Shown here in pieces: positions 22,206 through 33,634 of a DNA stretch of 64,000 bases. Numbering within the stretch: position 1 is the first letter of the stretch; each line of letters starts with the position of its first letter. The notes beneath the pieces are model-generated. The model saw only the letters and a list, made by a program, of their open reading frames with translations, ran no database searches and was not told where the DNA came from. The DNA is from Sparassis latifolia (Eukaryota; Basidiomycota; Agaricomycetes; Polyporales; Sparassidaceae). A program made the translations under genes and the position numbers. The stretch is from NCBI GenBank assembly GCA_018466975.1, contig CM031552.1, positions 496,001 through 560,000 of the forward strand, in the 5' to 3' direction.

Positions 22206-23289
22206 ATGAAGCCCTTACCCCAGCCTCAGTACGCCAGCTCGATGCCATTGCAGAAGGCCATGCATCTTGCCAACAACCGAAAGCGGTTCTTGGATGCTAC
22301 AGTAAGTGGCCCGGGATGTCTGTCTCCTGGAAACTAATATAGTGGATATGTTCCGGAATATTCAGGCTCATCTGCGTCGTCTGGCCAATGAGATGCTGGA
22401 TGTCACTCGGCCATTCTCTGAGCAGGACCCTGGGCTATTCGAGGAATTCAAACGCAAAGTTTGTTGAAACCCGATCACAGCTTTGCCATCTAACGATTGA
22501 TTTGTGCTAGGCCATTCAAACGTATGATTTTTTCAGGAAGTATGAAGACGCGTGGCCAATAAGGATATATACAAGAAAATATATCAAGGGTCGTAGCAAA
22601 AGATTTCGATTGCAGAATGGAGGTGACGACGATATGCACGAAGAGGGTCACAGTAAGAAGTCATTGTATGGTCACCGAGACGTTCACTAACTGTACAACT
22701 CCCGCTGCTGTGCTGTAGCGCCAGAAAATAACTTCAGGAGGAAGGCCAGTCTTCCCGCAGTGAGTATCCCAGCTCAATCACTCGTCAAAGTCTAACCTTT
22801 TCTGGTGTCGTGCAGGACGTCCAAAATCCCGTCAAAGGCTCGTCTACGCAGTCCACAGCAAGTAACACTCTAGCATCATCCTTGGTTAGGTCCTCGCGCA
22901 TACGACGGCCATCCCTCAAGCTGAGGGATGGCGATCCTGACCATGGTCAGTCCACAGAGTCTCTGGCCAGCAATACAAGTCCATCCCCGGGGTGCTCCTC
23001 ATGCTCCCGGCATCCATCTTCGCCCACTATCACGTCTACCTCTTCCGACGTCAGATCTCTGCTCGATTTTCTAAGGAGTGTCTGTCCGTTGTTGATGAGT
23101 GCGGCGGGATCTATGGTGGAGGCTGGAATCAAGGATGAAATGTGTTTCCGTGCACTTGCTGAGTGGCCTGCGCGGGAGCGCGATACGCTTTTGTTGGATG
23201 AGGTGAGGTTGACACCGTTCCAACTTAGCTTGGTGCGTGTGGTTCTTGGGAAGATGCGGAAGCATGAGAATGTGATTGAGATTGATTAG
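22206..23289 (+). CDS. Uncharacterised basidiomycete Ser-rich family protein, tandem copy B
   Basis: Paralogue of the gene at 20233. Five exons (22206-22301, 22366-22458, 22511-22652, 22719-22759, 22816-23289) give 281 residues starting MKPLPQPQYASSMPLQKAMH. The central motif is KYEDAWPIRIYTRKYIKG and the C-terminal block reads VCPLLMSAAGSMVEAGIKDE, FRALAEWPARERDTLLLDE and TPFQLSLVRVVLGKM. The Ser-rich linker is longer than in copy A and otherwise divergent, so the ends and middle are under constraint while the linker drifts. The first exon is 96 nt in both genes. The ATG at 22206 is preferred over one at 22127 in another frame because it reproduces the MxPxPQP start of copy A. Function unknown. 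Confidence 0.8.
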
Positions 23290-23556
23290 ATGGAGCTGCT
23301 GTGTGAGGTTCATGTCGTATGTTGTAGTGCTGAGCATTGCTGTTGTGTACCTTTCCAAGCTGTATGAGTAGAGCTAGATTGAGATTCAACACCATGCCGT
23401 GCATCTAAGAGGGCAGGAGGGACTTTGATACAAGCATGACATCCCTTGGCTCATGGCAGTTCTCGACACCTACACATGGACATTTGTATCAAGCTTTCTG
23501 TACAAAATGTATGCATGAACTTGTACAATGCAATTTGCGGTCACTCAATAAGCCCA

Positions 23557-24919
23557 TCACTTCGAGTCGCAGTACAGAGACAGCCAGTGCTCTCTGAGCT
23601 GCTCATGATCCGGATGTCGCGTAGCGGACATGCTGCACAACAAACGGACACGAGTCCCCGCAACTTGCGACTCCGGTAGATAGGCAGTGATCGCTGAGAT
23701 CACTTCATCAGCCCAGCCTAGAGTGCGATAGCGTGGGCGAATATATAAGACGACCACAAGCCGTGGAAGACGCTTGCCCAGAGAAGCCAATGTCTTGTCG
23801 ATGGACTCCCAGTCCAGTAGCCCCAGTTGTATCGGCGGTGAGTCCGTCAGGAAAATGTTCATCCTGATGTACCTCGCAGCGCAAACCTGGGAAAGAAGGG
23901 CGGGTATGTATGCGGTGTCCTTTGCGGTGGGCATCGCGGCAAAGCAGCATTTAAGCGACAGCGATTTGAGGTTGATAAGGTGCGCCAAGGATATATGGTC
24001 TGCAGGATAAGCTGAATACAATGACCTCAACCAATCTGTGCATGAAAGAGAGTATACTGTACTCACCAGCTTCTCCCCCACTCTCGGGTGTCAAATACAG
24101 ACTGAGATCCTCCAAGGATGGGCCTGCCTTCTCGATAACCTTGCCCAGTTTCACCACACTCTCCAATGCGGAGGAGGAAGCCCAGCTGAGTCGGGTAAGG
24201 GACATCTTGAATGGGGCATCCACAACACTCGCTGCAATGGACGTCCCACAATCAGAGACACCATCGTGCACCATGAGCTCATTGATCCCAATCTTCCCCG
24301 CATGCGCCCACTGATCTCCCTCGACAAGGAAGGGCGACTCGACGATCCAAAAGACGTCGATCATGCAGATCGTGTTGAGCAGCGGGTGCGACGCCAGCAG
24401 TCGCAGGACGTGGATCGACTCCTCGAACCTCACATCATCAAGAATAATGACCTGCAATGCAGGGAATGACGTGAGAAACGCGTCTCTGGCTTCTTGGAAG
24501 TCGCGCTGCCAGTCCATGCCGGTCAGCTGCAGGCATTCGACTGCGGTCAGGCTCGTGAACAGCTTGGGTAGGAACCGGCCCATCCAGCTCGTCTTCGCAG
24601 CCTGAGGGAGTTTGTTGCCCGGCACTAAGTTACAGCTATGGATCGTGAGATCGCGAATGTAGAAGGGGATCCCCGACGAAGCGGCGAGAGAAGACGTCAA
24701 CAAGTTCTCCAAACGGAGGCAGTCGGCTTCCCCACAAAGCTCGACCGTGCGAAACAGGTGGTATCGACTTCTTCGGAGCCATGCTCGACATGTTAGACTG
24801 CATGCCACCAATGCACTGCGGTCAAGCCAGAGAAAGTCGATGATATGGTCCGAAAGCTCAAGCGGTAACTTTCTTGGGTGCATGACGTCGCACCTGAATT
24901 CTTCAACATCAGATGTCAT
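23557..24919 (-). CDS. F-box protein 1 of the cluster
   Basis: Predicted F-box protein of 431 residues, likely a substrate receptor for an SCF ubiquitin ligase. The F-box is LPLELSDHIIDFLWLDRSAL followed by CSLTCRAWLRRSRYHLF, a common Agaricomycete pattern. The rest is leucine-rich without a clear repeat register (CLQLTGMDWQRDF, LINLKSLSLKCC) and ends HWLSLYCDSK. Exons (minus): 24919-24067 and 23999-23557, joined in frame at GEAG|DHISLAH. The ATG at 24919 is the first in frame. It is the most divergent of the four minus-strand F-box genes. Confidence 0.82.
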
Positions 24920-25895
24920 CGTAGAGCGAACGATCTCCACATACCTCTCGTTTTCGTGGAGCTAAGTGCAGCGTGTTCTGTCTAAATTACTCGCCGCATC
25001 ATCGCGGTAATGGATCTGGTATCATATAGATTTCCCAAGCACAAGACGCATAGCCAAGTATTTCTCAGGGTTTTTCCCTGAGAAATTTCAGAAAAGCACG
25101 AGAAAAATTTTAGAAGAATTTTCGCGGGAAATACCATGATTGTCCAATCAGCAGCTGAGAATCTTTCCTGGAGAAAACTTTTATTCCTTTTTCACAGTTT
25201 TTCTGTGTGCTTTACTTTACCCTTTTCTAGAAAAAATGCTGGGTTATGTTGTGAAACATGGCATGCTTTTAAATTTCGCACACTTTCTCACAGAAAAATC
25301 AAAACCAAACCAAAATTGCCTTCCTGATACGAACGAGTCCTGCATAAATGTACATACAAGGTAATACAAAAGCACACTACATCGTACGTGGTATAGTTAA
25401 CCGTCCTGTGAACGCCCAATCCCACACAGGTGCAAGAAATAACGCTAGGGAGGGAATAATACTTGCGGTGTGGTGGCAGTGAGAGTACGACGATTTGCTC
25501 GAAAAGTCGAGGACGATTCGTGTCGGGATAGTGAACACTTGCAGATCACAGACGCCGCGGACGCCATCGACTCGAAACGGGCAGCGGAGTATCGATACAT
25601 TCTATCAGAGCTGGAACAAGCGGATTTAATGCAGATCGGAAGGCGAAGTCGAAGACGGCTGGGTTGTTGGGGGAGGGGAGGTGGATGGCAAAGACGTCGA
25701 GAACGAAAGTGTCGATGCCGCGAAGTGTGTGTGCAAGAGGACGGAACGAAAGCGTTGTATACAATGACGATGGTATGGTGTGAGAACGAAGACGAGCTCC
25801 AAGACCAAGGGCGACCGTGACAGGAGCCCCCAAAGACCGCATATAATCGGGCGGGTGCGAAAGCGAAGACGACCAGAACGCATGAAGGCTAAGTC
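24920..25895. other. 976 bp spacer with AT-rich tract
   Basis: Contains an A/T-rich segment (about 25060-25330) with a perfect hairpin at 25061-25085 and several loosely inverted GAAAA/TTTTC tracts. Only short open frames occur. May be a decayed mobile element, see findings. Confidence 0.5.
25061..25085. repeat. Perfect 10-bp hairpin in AT-rich spacer
   Basis: tttctcaggg (25061-25070) pairs exactly with ccctgagaaa (25076-25085) around a T5 loop. It lies at the left end of the AT-rich tract. Confidence 0.85.
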
Positions 25896-28151
25896 CTAGT
25901 CCACCCGCATCGGGCTCCCAGGATTGACCACGTCGTCCTGCAGCACTGCCAACCTCAATGGGCTCCCGCCAAACGTACCAACAGCCCTGCCGTCGATCGC
26001 CTTCCCCTGCGGCGTGACGACTGCAAGCCCGTTCCCGCCGCGCTGATGTCTCCGACCCAGCAGCGTCGAGCCATTTAGGTCCAACTCGAATGGCGTGTTG
26101 CCCTTCCTCCGCGCTCGGTCGCGTGGGCCTGCACGCCCATCGTACGCGTACACTGCGCCATCCTGCACCGCGCGCTTTGCCGCTGTCTTCTGTCCCTGTC
26201 CCTGTCCTTGTACCTGCTGCACCTGCGGCTGCACTTGCACCTGCACGCGCTCCTTCGGCTGCACCTCTGTGTCCGACTCGTCGTCCGTGATCTCCTCGTC
26301 ACTCTCATTCAGCCCGCTCAGGAAGCCGCGATTTGCGCCACCCTTTGCGGCCCGCCGCCGCGCGCCTTCCTCCTCCATGCGGTGCACTGCATACGTTATG
26401 TCGAACGCCTCCCTCAGCGAGGCGACCCCGGGCGAGCGTACTCCACGATAGCCCGGGAGGAACGGCGAGTCAAGAGGCACACCAGGAGCAAAGCCTGGCG
26501 TGGGAGACGCTGGTGTGGGCGCGGGGATCTCATTGCACCACGGGTGTACGAGGAACTCGTCGATGGTGTATCGTTGAGCGGGGTCGACGCAGAGGAGGTG
26601 TGATATTAGGTCTTTCGCTGTGAATGGATGAGTACACGCGCAAAAGATGCATACACCAGGCAGTTACTCACCTGATTCGCTGATTGGGTCCCACCACGGG
26701 CTAAGGAAGGTGTAGTGTCCCCGTGCGACCTTCTCAGTGAGCACATTGATGCTCTCATCGTAGAATGGAGGGAATCCACATAACAGCGTATATAGCACGC
26801 ACCCGAGCGCCCACATGTCCACGCTCTTGCTATATCGTTCATCCTTAACGATCTCTGGTGCGGTGTACCCTACGGTGCCACATGGGGTCATTGTCTGCTC
26901 GTCCCAGACGACTTTACTCAAGCCGAAGTCTGCGATTTTGACACGCCCGATGCCGCCGCCACCAGTGCCTGGTATGAACACGCCCTCGTCCTCCTTATCC
27001 TCTTCGAACTGCTTGGGAGGTGGATTCGGCCTTGGGATGATGGGGATCCGTTCGAAGAGTAAATTTTCCGGTTTGATGTCGCGATGCACGACGCCGCGCT
27101 CCTCATGTAGATACCGGATACCCTGCGCAACTTGCAGAACGACGTGCCGTGCGAGGTTCTCGCTGAAATATGTCAGCTGGACAATTTGATGGAAGAGCTC
27201 CCCGCCCTCCAGAACTGTGGAGTGGAGACGTCAGAATGAATGCCACGGCACCGTAAGTGCTAACTAACGCTCGAGCACTAGGAAGTAGTGTTCTGGCGAC
27301 TCAGAGAAGGAAATCAGCTTGACAATAGATGGATGGTTGATCCCACGCATGATCTGCACCTCTGTATGCTAAGGTGAGTGGACGATCGTGGAATAGAGCG
27401 AAAGCATACCCTTCAGGATGTTCGCGCGCTGGAAGGGGAAGGGGAGTTAGTAGGACAGCAAGGAAACGCGCATAATAAACACCTCCGTAACGCGCGGTCT
27501 CCTTTTGAACTCGCGATTAAGATGCTTCTCACCGGCCTAAGTCGCGGCGAGACTTGAATAGAAGAGAACAAGCGGAGAGAGGGGAACTGACCTGTGATGC
27601 GCTGAGCTCGTACTTGCGGACGACTTTGACTGGGGGAGATTCAGGTTTGCACGATGAAAGCAAATATGAGGCAGGAGAACAGACCTGCCACCTTCTGAGA
27701 TGTGCGAAGATCAATCGCTTTGTAAACGTTCGAGAATGCGCCGCTAACGTGCGAGTTAGCCAGGCACGGGGAGTGATCTAGAGATCGCGGGACTCACTCT
27801 CCCATCTTGTCGAGGAGCTTGAAGTTCTCGAGGCCCTTGTAGGATGGCATCTTCAACTTTGCCTGGCGCTCTTCCTGGACAATTGATTCTATGTGGTCCT
27901 TGTATTTTGCGGCTGGCTGGTGCTTCTGTGTTTGGTGTTGTTGCTGTTGCTGATGCTGCTGCTGTTGCTGCTGCGGGAGGTCGCGCTGTTGTTGCTGTGG
28001 GGGATGCTGGTGGATTTCATCTTGCTGACGAGCAGTGTGGTGATTTTTGCCGTGTCTGATGAGATCTAAGACTATGTGAGTGTAGATGTGGACGAAACAG
28101 AGGAGAAAACGCACTTTTGAAAGCGTCGACGACGCCAGAACCAGAGGGCAT
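25896..28151 (-). CDS. SRK1: Ser/Thr protein kinase, Srk1/Rck2 (MAPKAP-like) type
   Basis: A CaMK-group kinase resembling fission yeast Srk1 and yeast Rck1/2, which act below stress MAP kinases. The start MPSGSGVVDAFK is followed by a poly-Gln segment and the kinase domain: FKLLDKMGE, the catalytic loop GVVHRDIKPENLL, KIADFGLSK, GTVGYTAPEIV and the subdomain IX region VDMWALGCVLYTLLCGFPPF. Between the catalytic loop and DFG there is an insert of about 35 residues rich in Pro, Glu and Gly, a known feature of this subfamily. The C-terminal tail of about 195 residues starts MPLDSPFLPGYRGVRSPGVA and has a Gln-Val repeat region. Several introns are present; the first lies between 28112 and 28067. 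The gene sits between F-box genes 1 and 2. Confidence 0.9.
27900..28012 (-). repeat. CAG-type repeat coding poly-glutamine in the kinase
   Basis: Imperfect CAG/CAA runs on the minus strand encode clusters of Gln (QQQQ, QQQQQQHQQQQQH) near residues 35-70 of the kinase. The interruptions by CAA and CAT make it only a moderately unstable tract. Confidence 0.75.
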
Positions 28152-29036
28152 GTTGCGGAAGGCGAGAGACGGAGATGGAGAGGGAAGAAGAGAGAGAGAG
28201 AATGTGGCTGTCGACTGATTTGGCGCCGAGTCTTGAAGGAGTGCGTTCGTTACGTCATCCCTCCAGCGCGCTCCATCTCCGCCGTTAACGTTCACCAGCA
28301 GCTCTGCGATTGCCTTTCAACCCAAATCACCGCCACAAGAACCATCCCCCGCCCGTCACATTAATTATCTGCACCTTTGTTCATCATTCTCCCTTGGAAA
28401 CGGTGACGTCGCGATGACGTCACTCGCACTCGCTCTCTTTTATGGAAGGTTACCTGCCAGATAAGGTCATTACTATCGATTTGGCTTGGACTTCGCACCA
28501 CAGCGCCACTGCACAGCCGATTCCAAATTGCTTCATCGACCTCTTATCATAAGTTCCACGACAAGCGTTCTCTGGGCTAGGAGTCTACAAGCCTATTGAA
28601 ACCAGACTTTCATCCCCATACATACTACATGCACACTGGGCTAAGCGCAAAAATGTCGCGAACTGTTCCTGTAAGTTAAATATACCCCTACCACACTGTG
28701 GCAGCAGAGAAAGTTACATTCGGCCAGCTAGCAAGGACTCCGCGTTCTGGGCCGAGAAAACAAGTGTACTATCCGGGCCTAGTATGGCCCAGGCTGTAGC
28801 ATACTGTAATCGGAGAATATGTGAGGATTGGCGACAGGACAGGTACGAGGAAACTTGAGAATAATGCAACCATAGAGGGGACAGGATCCTGACACAAGAG
28901 AGGCAGTGGCAAGGGAAATAAAGTAATTGGACAACATAACGTTTCGCAGGACGAACAGAAACAATCAACATCGAAACAAGCCTGAGTGAAATACTGACTG
29001 CATAATGTCAAATCCACGGGATGTACCCACAGCGCA
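28152..29036. other. 885 bp spacer between kinase and F-box gene 2
   Basis: Holds the kinase promoter and the 3' flank of F-box gene 2. The part at about 28720-29000 is weakly similar to 32440-32770, the 3' flank of F-box gene 4, for example in a gaggaaact stretch and in AACATAAC/GCATAAC followed by TTTCGCA. This suggests that the duplicated unit included 3' flank sequence. Confidence 0.4.
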
Positions 29037-30488
29037 TCACAATAACCACTGTGTCTGCATCGGGCTCTCAGACACATATAACTCAGACACGAACTCGAGA
29101 TACATCAACCCCACCTTTGCTCCAGCCGCGCGGGCGTGGGGCAACTGCGTCCTGATCATATCAGCAGACTGGGTTACCAACAGCACCGTCATCGATTTCG
29201 TTATCATTGGCCTCAAGTGGAACAACGTGACAAGCCGTGGATTGACCGTGCGCAGACGGGCGAGCTGCAAGTCAAACGCACCCCAGTCCAACATTCTTGA
29301 CATGTCTGTGGGCGCGTACCTGCCTTCTCCGACGATGATCTTGAGTTCCTGCAAATTTTTCGAGTGCACTCGGGAGAGAATGAGGGTACCCAGGCGCGCA
29401 CAGTTCTCGGTGACCATCTGTAGTTATGCCGGTATTGAAGGTGCAGTGAGACAAGATGGGTAAACCCGGAGCTATTTAATTTCCGAAGAGAACTACCTGC
29501 GGAGTGTCGTCAATAATGAGCACAACTGCCTCTTCCCCACAAGCGACCGTCAAATCTCACTGGCATCTGTGGCTCTGCTCATCGGGGTATCACTGCTCGG
29601 AAACCCGATATGCAATTGCTTCAATGCATTGCTTCTGCGTAGTAAATATGCAAATGCCATTTGGCTCTGCCGCCCGCCGTAGCTGCTATTCCATTCTAGA
29701 CTCTGCAAATCGAACTTGAATGGCCAACGGAAAAGGTAAACCCTCGCAAAATCTTCCAATGGATCCCAGCGAGCTGGGTCGACAGTCTTAAATTTGAAGT
29801 CCCGGAGCTGTATGTGTGTGTCGAACCACAAGTACCAACGTGGATGCCGCAGTGGTACCACAGTCGGCCTCAAGGTCCAAATCATACGCACGTCCAAGGT
29901 GCTGCCAGACCGATACCCTAGTTCTTCGATGTGCAGCGTGTCCATTGCAGGAAAGGACAATAGTATAGCCCGTATAGTATCCGGTCTGGCATGACCACGC
30001 GGAAACATTAGTGGGTCCATCGTGCATTCTAACCCCACAACAACAACCGTTGATAGCTTCTTCAGCACTTTCAGTAATGTATGGTTCAGCCATCTCGGCT
30101 GCGTATCGGACTTCAAATTGGCCTTGATGGTGAGCGAGCGAATGCAAGGCGCCATCCCGAGTTTTACCAGTAACTTCAGCCGCGCACAGCTCCGTGAGTC
30201 GCACACGAGGTAGTGGCAGGGACATATCAACTGAAGCAACTCCCAGCACGTTAGCTGGAGCGCTAGGAGTGCAGCGACGTCGTCCTCCAGGAGGTCAATG
30301 ATATAGACCCATAGCTCCACAGGAAGCTTTGTTGAATGGGATCGCGAGGAGATGGCTGGCCGAACATTTACCTGCAAAGTGCGTGTACACTTTCGCAGAC
30401 TGCGGGGGAACCAATAAAACCAGGACACTCCGCATCTGTGGAGAGAGCTCTGAATGGGTGCAGATCTCGTTGACTGCTGCAGGTCCAT
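29037..30488 (-). CDS. F-box protein 2 of the cluster, probably decaying
   Basis: F-box family member related to those at 30785 and 33635. Exon 1 (30488-29561) encodes KLPVELWVYIIDLLEDDVAA, LQLTCWELLQLICPCHYLV and SLEWNSSYGG. Exon 2 (29496-29037) continues FTHLVSLHLQY and then shifts frame near 29389: the homologous LILSRVHSKNLQELKIIVGE is in another frame, ending SPMQTQWLL like its relatives. Total exon length is one base short of a multiple of three. A 41-nt stretch (29349-29389) that begins GT and ends AG could be spliced to restore the frame, but it would remove conserved residues. Several usual F-box residues are also changed (CW for CRAW). Likely a degenerating copy; expression unknown. 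The in-frame ATG is at 30488. Confidence 0.65.
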
Positions 30489-30784
30489 GTATGCCACCTG
30501 CAGTGCCGACGCACAATGTATTAGTCAGGGTAACAGAAGATAATCACACATACATACAATGCCAGTTATGCATTCAGAGCTATGGTAGGATGGTCGTGGA
30601 AGGAGACCTCAAAGGGGCATATGCACAGGGGCTGTGAATGTCGCACCGCGCACGTGGTAATACTGCTTCGGTCCGCATAGCTGAATGTCCGACTTGTCGG
30701 ATGCGAAGTCCAGCAAAAGCGTCGCCCTCAGCAATTGGCGAAAGCGTGTGATCATCCCAGCGCACCTACAGTAGACAACAACCG

Positions 30785-32063
30785 TCACAACAACCACTGC
30801 ACGATCATCGAATCCTCTCCCGCGCCTGTAGAGGCAGAATCATGCGATTCGGGATAGGCCAGTCCTACTCGCACCCTGCTCGCTCGCGCACGGGGCAAGC
30901 GTGTCGTGATCACCTCAGTCACCCAGCGCACCCACAGCGCCATACACCGCTTGCTGACTTTCAACATGAACAGGACGAAGAGCTGCGGGACTTCCGCGTG
31001 TATGCGAGCGACCTCTGCATCGAACACTCCCCAGTCAAGCATTTCTGGATCGGGTATAGACCGGGTTGAAGGATGACCCTGAAAGGTGATCTTGAGTTCC
31101 CCTAAGTGTGGAGAGTGGACACGAGAGAGAATATGCAGTGCCCAAGCATACATGGGCCCCAGCCAGTACATGTTAAATTGAAGGTGTAACGACTCGAGGT
31201 GGGCAAACCGAACGCCATCCATTGCCCGCGGGATATAATCTGGTGATGACCGAGAAGTCAGCAATCGCCGCTACGTAACGTCGTCGAAACTCACTGGTGT
31301 CTTTAAGTCCTATGGAGGGGAATAATGCAATATGGCAGAATTGCAGGGTATCGGCTCTCTGCAGTATAGAAGCAAGCTGGTCCTGGCAAGCCTCAGAACC
31401 GCGGCTATTCCACTCGAGCCTCCGAACATTGACTTTGAAGGGAGGACGCAGAAAGTGTGCCACCGCGCCAGCCTGAATTATCCCCGCGCATGTCGAACCG
31501 GCCAATCTGAGCTCGGAAATCTGGATCTCTGAGTCTGCTCGATGGTCCCAGCCTGAAGGCATGTAAGGCGATGATGGCAACTTGTACATGCGGTCCCTAG
31601 CCTTATGCACAGTAACGAAGCAACACGGCAACACCTGGATCTGGAGGCTCGGGCGCCAAAACCAACCATCCACATTCACGGTATTCGCTGGGAACGAAGC
31701 CAGGATACTCTGCACAGTCTCCGCTCTGATACAAGACATGTGTCTTCCCGCGGGGAATGTGAGATGCAGCTTGTCGACAGCTGACAGCCGTTGCAACAAT
31801 TGAGGAAGCGGTTTTTCCAGAAACTTCATATGTGCACCTGCTGCCGCGTCAATTGCGATGTTACGAATGAACGGTGTAAATCCCGTCTTGACGAGCGACT
31901 TCAGGTGAGCAAAATCGGTATTATTGCGCACCGCGAATGAGTGGAAGAGGTGGCGGCGGACTAACGGTACCCACGCACGACATGTCAAGTTGCACGCTCG
32001 GAGAGTACTAAGATCATCTTGAAGGAAGTCAAAGATGTCCATCCACAGTTCCTCCGGGAGCAT
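30785..32063 (-). CDS. F-box protein 3 of the cluster
   Basis: F-box protein close to copy 4. It reads MLPEELWMDIFDFLQDDLST, ACNLTCRAWVPLVRRHLF and VNVRRLEWNSRGSEACQ. The second exon has HLESLHLQFNMYW, SRVHSPHLGELKITFQG and ITTRLPRARASRVRVGLAYP, ending WLL. Exons (minus): 32063-31295 and 31239-30785, total 1,224 nt, 407 residues. ATG 32063 is the only ATG before the F-box in this exon. The frame stays open for 75 bases upstream without another ATG, so a short 5' exon may be missing. Probably a receptor for an SCF ubiquitin ligase. Confidence 0.78.
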
Positions 32064-33634
32064 TGGGAAAGAGCAACGGCGATCTGGCTGCTGAGAGCGC
32101 CGGGCCTTCCTCCAGATCTTGCGGAACCAGCGATACAATTGTCAATGAGTGTCCAGGGCTAGAAGAGGGGCGTGGAACAAGGTTAACTGCCAGCTGCGCT
32201 TGAGAATGGATGGCAGATAGTCCACATTCTGTATGGTGTTGATTCCACATGCGAACCGCCTGCGAGTCGCATTAAATTCTTGAAGTCAACTTGCGAGAAC
32301 GGGGGTGATAATACTCGTGTGCGCACTGGCAACTTGCGCATCATGAGTTACGTACTCCGACTGTCCATCACAAATCTGTCCCAATATGGAAAGCAGTATC
32401 CCCAAGTTGGATGTTGCAGTTCAAGCTTCTCGAGTGATGCTGCTCGGCGCCAGCATTAATGTACCCAGCCACGCTGCTGGACCATTAATCTTTTCTCTGC
32501 ACTGTCGTCTCCCGCTTTTAGCAACACGTCCCCAGTCTGGAAGAAATATAGCCTTCTGAAACTCGAGTACCCGAGCAGCATGGTGATAGCGTACAGTAAT
32601 TTGACGATATGAACACAAGAGGAAACTGACAGCAGCGACGGGGGCAAAAGAACAAGTGGGCAAATAATGCGACTGTAGCGGAGACGGAGGAGAGAGGGGA
32701 AGCAAGTATTTGTGAAGCATAACTTTCGCACAGATCGAGAAAGTACTAAGCCTGAGTCAAACCTAAGAGGCAAAAAGTAAGTAAAAACGGAATGCGCCCG
32801 GCACATATCATCACGACGTCCCAACTACCGTGTGTGAATCGTGTCCACAGGCAAGATACGGCAGCGACGACTCTGCCCCCTGCTGCCCGCGCGGGGCGAA
32901 CAGGCTTTAATTCCCCGCCCGGTACGCCCACGAGCCAATTTTAAGAACCTGAATCACCGGACCCAGAACACCCAGCCATGGGTCGTTCTTGCAAAGAGGT
33001 GGGAGCTTCGAGGTTGGTGGGCTCTAAGTAGACATATGTCACGTCCCAGTCCGGCGCACTCAGCCGGTCGCTGGGCAACCACGCGACATGATTCCCGTCG
33101 GTGACCTTGGACTCCGTATGGTCAATCAGTGGAAGAGGAAGAGCAGCCAAAGAGCTGCAGAAAGATACGAGCTGTATGTGAACCTGTATAGCTGGATCAC
33201 AGGCCCAAACGTGCTGTCTTCCGCAGATCGTGCACGCTGCTTCGGTCAAGGTATGAACAATATGAGAATTTCTCATGGCCGACGAGGTCGGAGGCGGATG
33301 AGGGCGAAAGTGTGCCAGGAGTTGGATTCAGATCTTGTTATGAATAGTCAGGTAGAAAAAGTAGTCATAGAACTTCCCTGGCACACGCCCATTGAAAAGG
33401 GGTAATCGGCCTCGATTGAGGTTGGTACACGGCTTCCGGCCGGAGATGGAGAATCGTACTGGAGGTGCTGTGGAGTAGAATGCGGGACCGAAGGATTCGG
33501 AAACATGATCAGCCAGCGCGGTCAGGGAGAAGTGCGGTGGTCCTGACTCGGAGAGGACAAAGAAGCATGAAAAGGAAGAAATGGGCCCATGGCATGCGGT
33601 ACAACCCCACTACGTCGCCCCTCTACGAGCGTCA
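32064..33634. other. 1.57 kb spacer between F-box genes 3 and 4
   Basis: Contains the F-box 3 promoter and the 3' flank of F-box 4 (32440-32770 is weakly similar to the 3' flank of copy 2). One open frame of 111 codons (33276-32941, minus) starts with a good ATG and includes CTICGRQHVWACDP, but I recognise no family and cannot say that it is a gene. Confidence 0.4.

Noticed and set aside
32941..33276. Minus-strand open frame of 111 codons between F-box genes 3 and 4
   Set aside because: Starts with a good ATG and has two Cys pairs, but no recognised domain and no sign of conservation within the window; kept as a note only.
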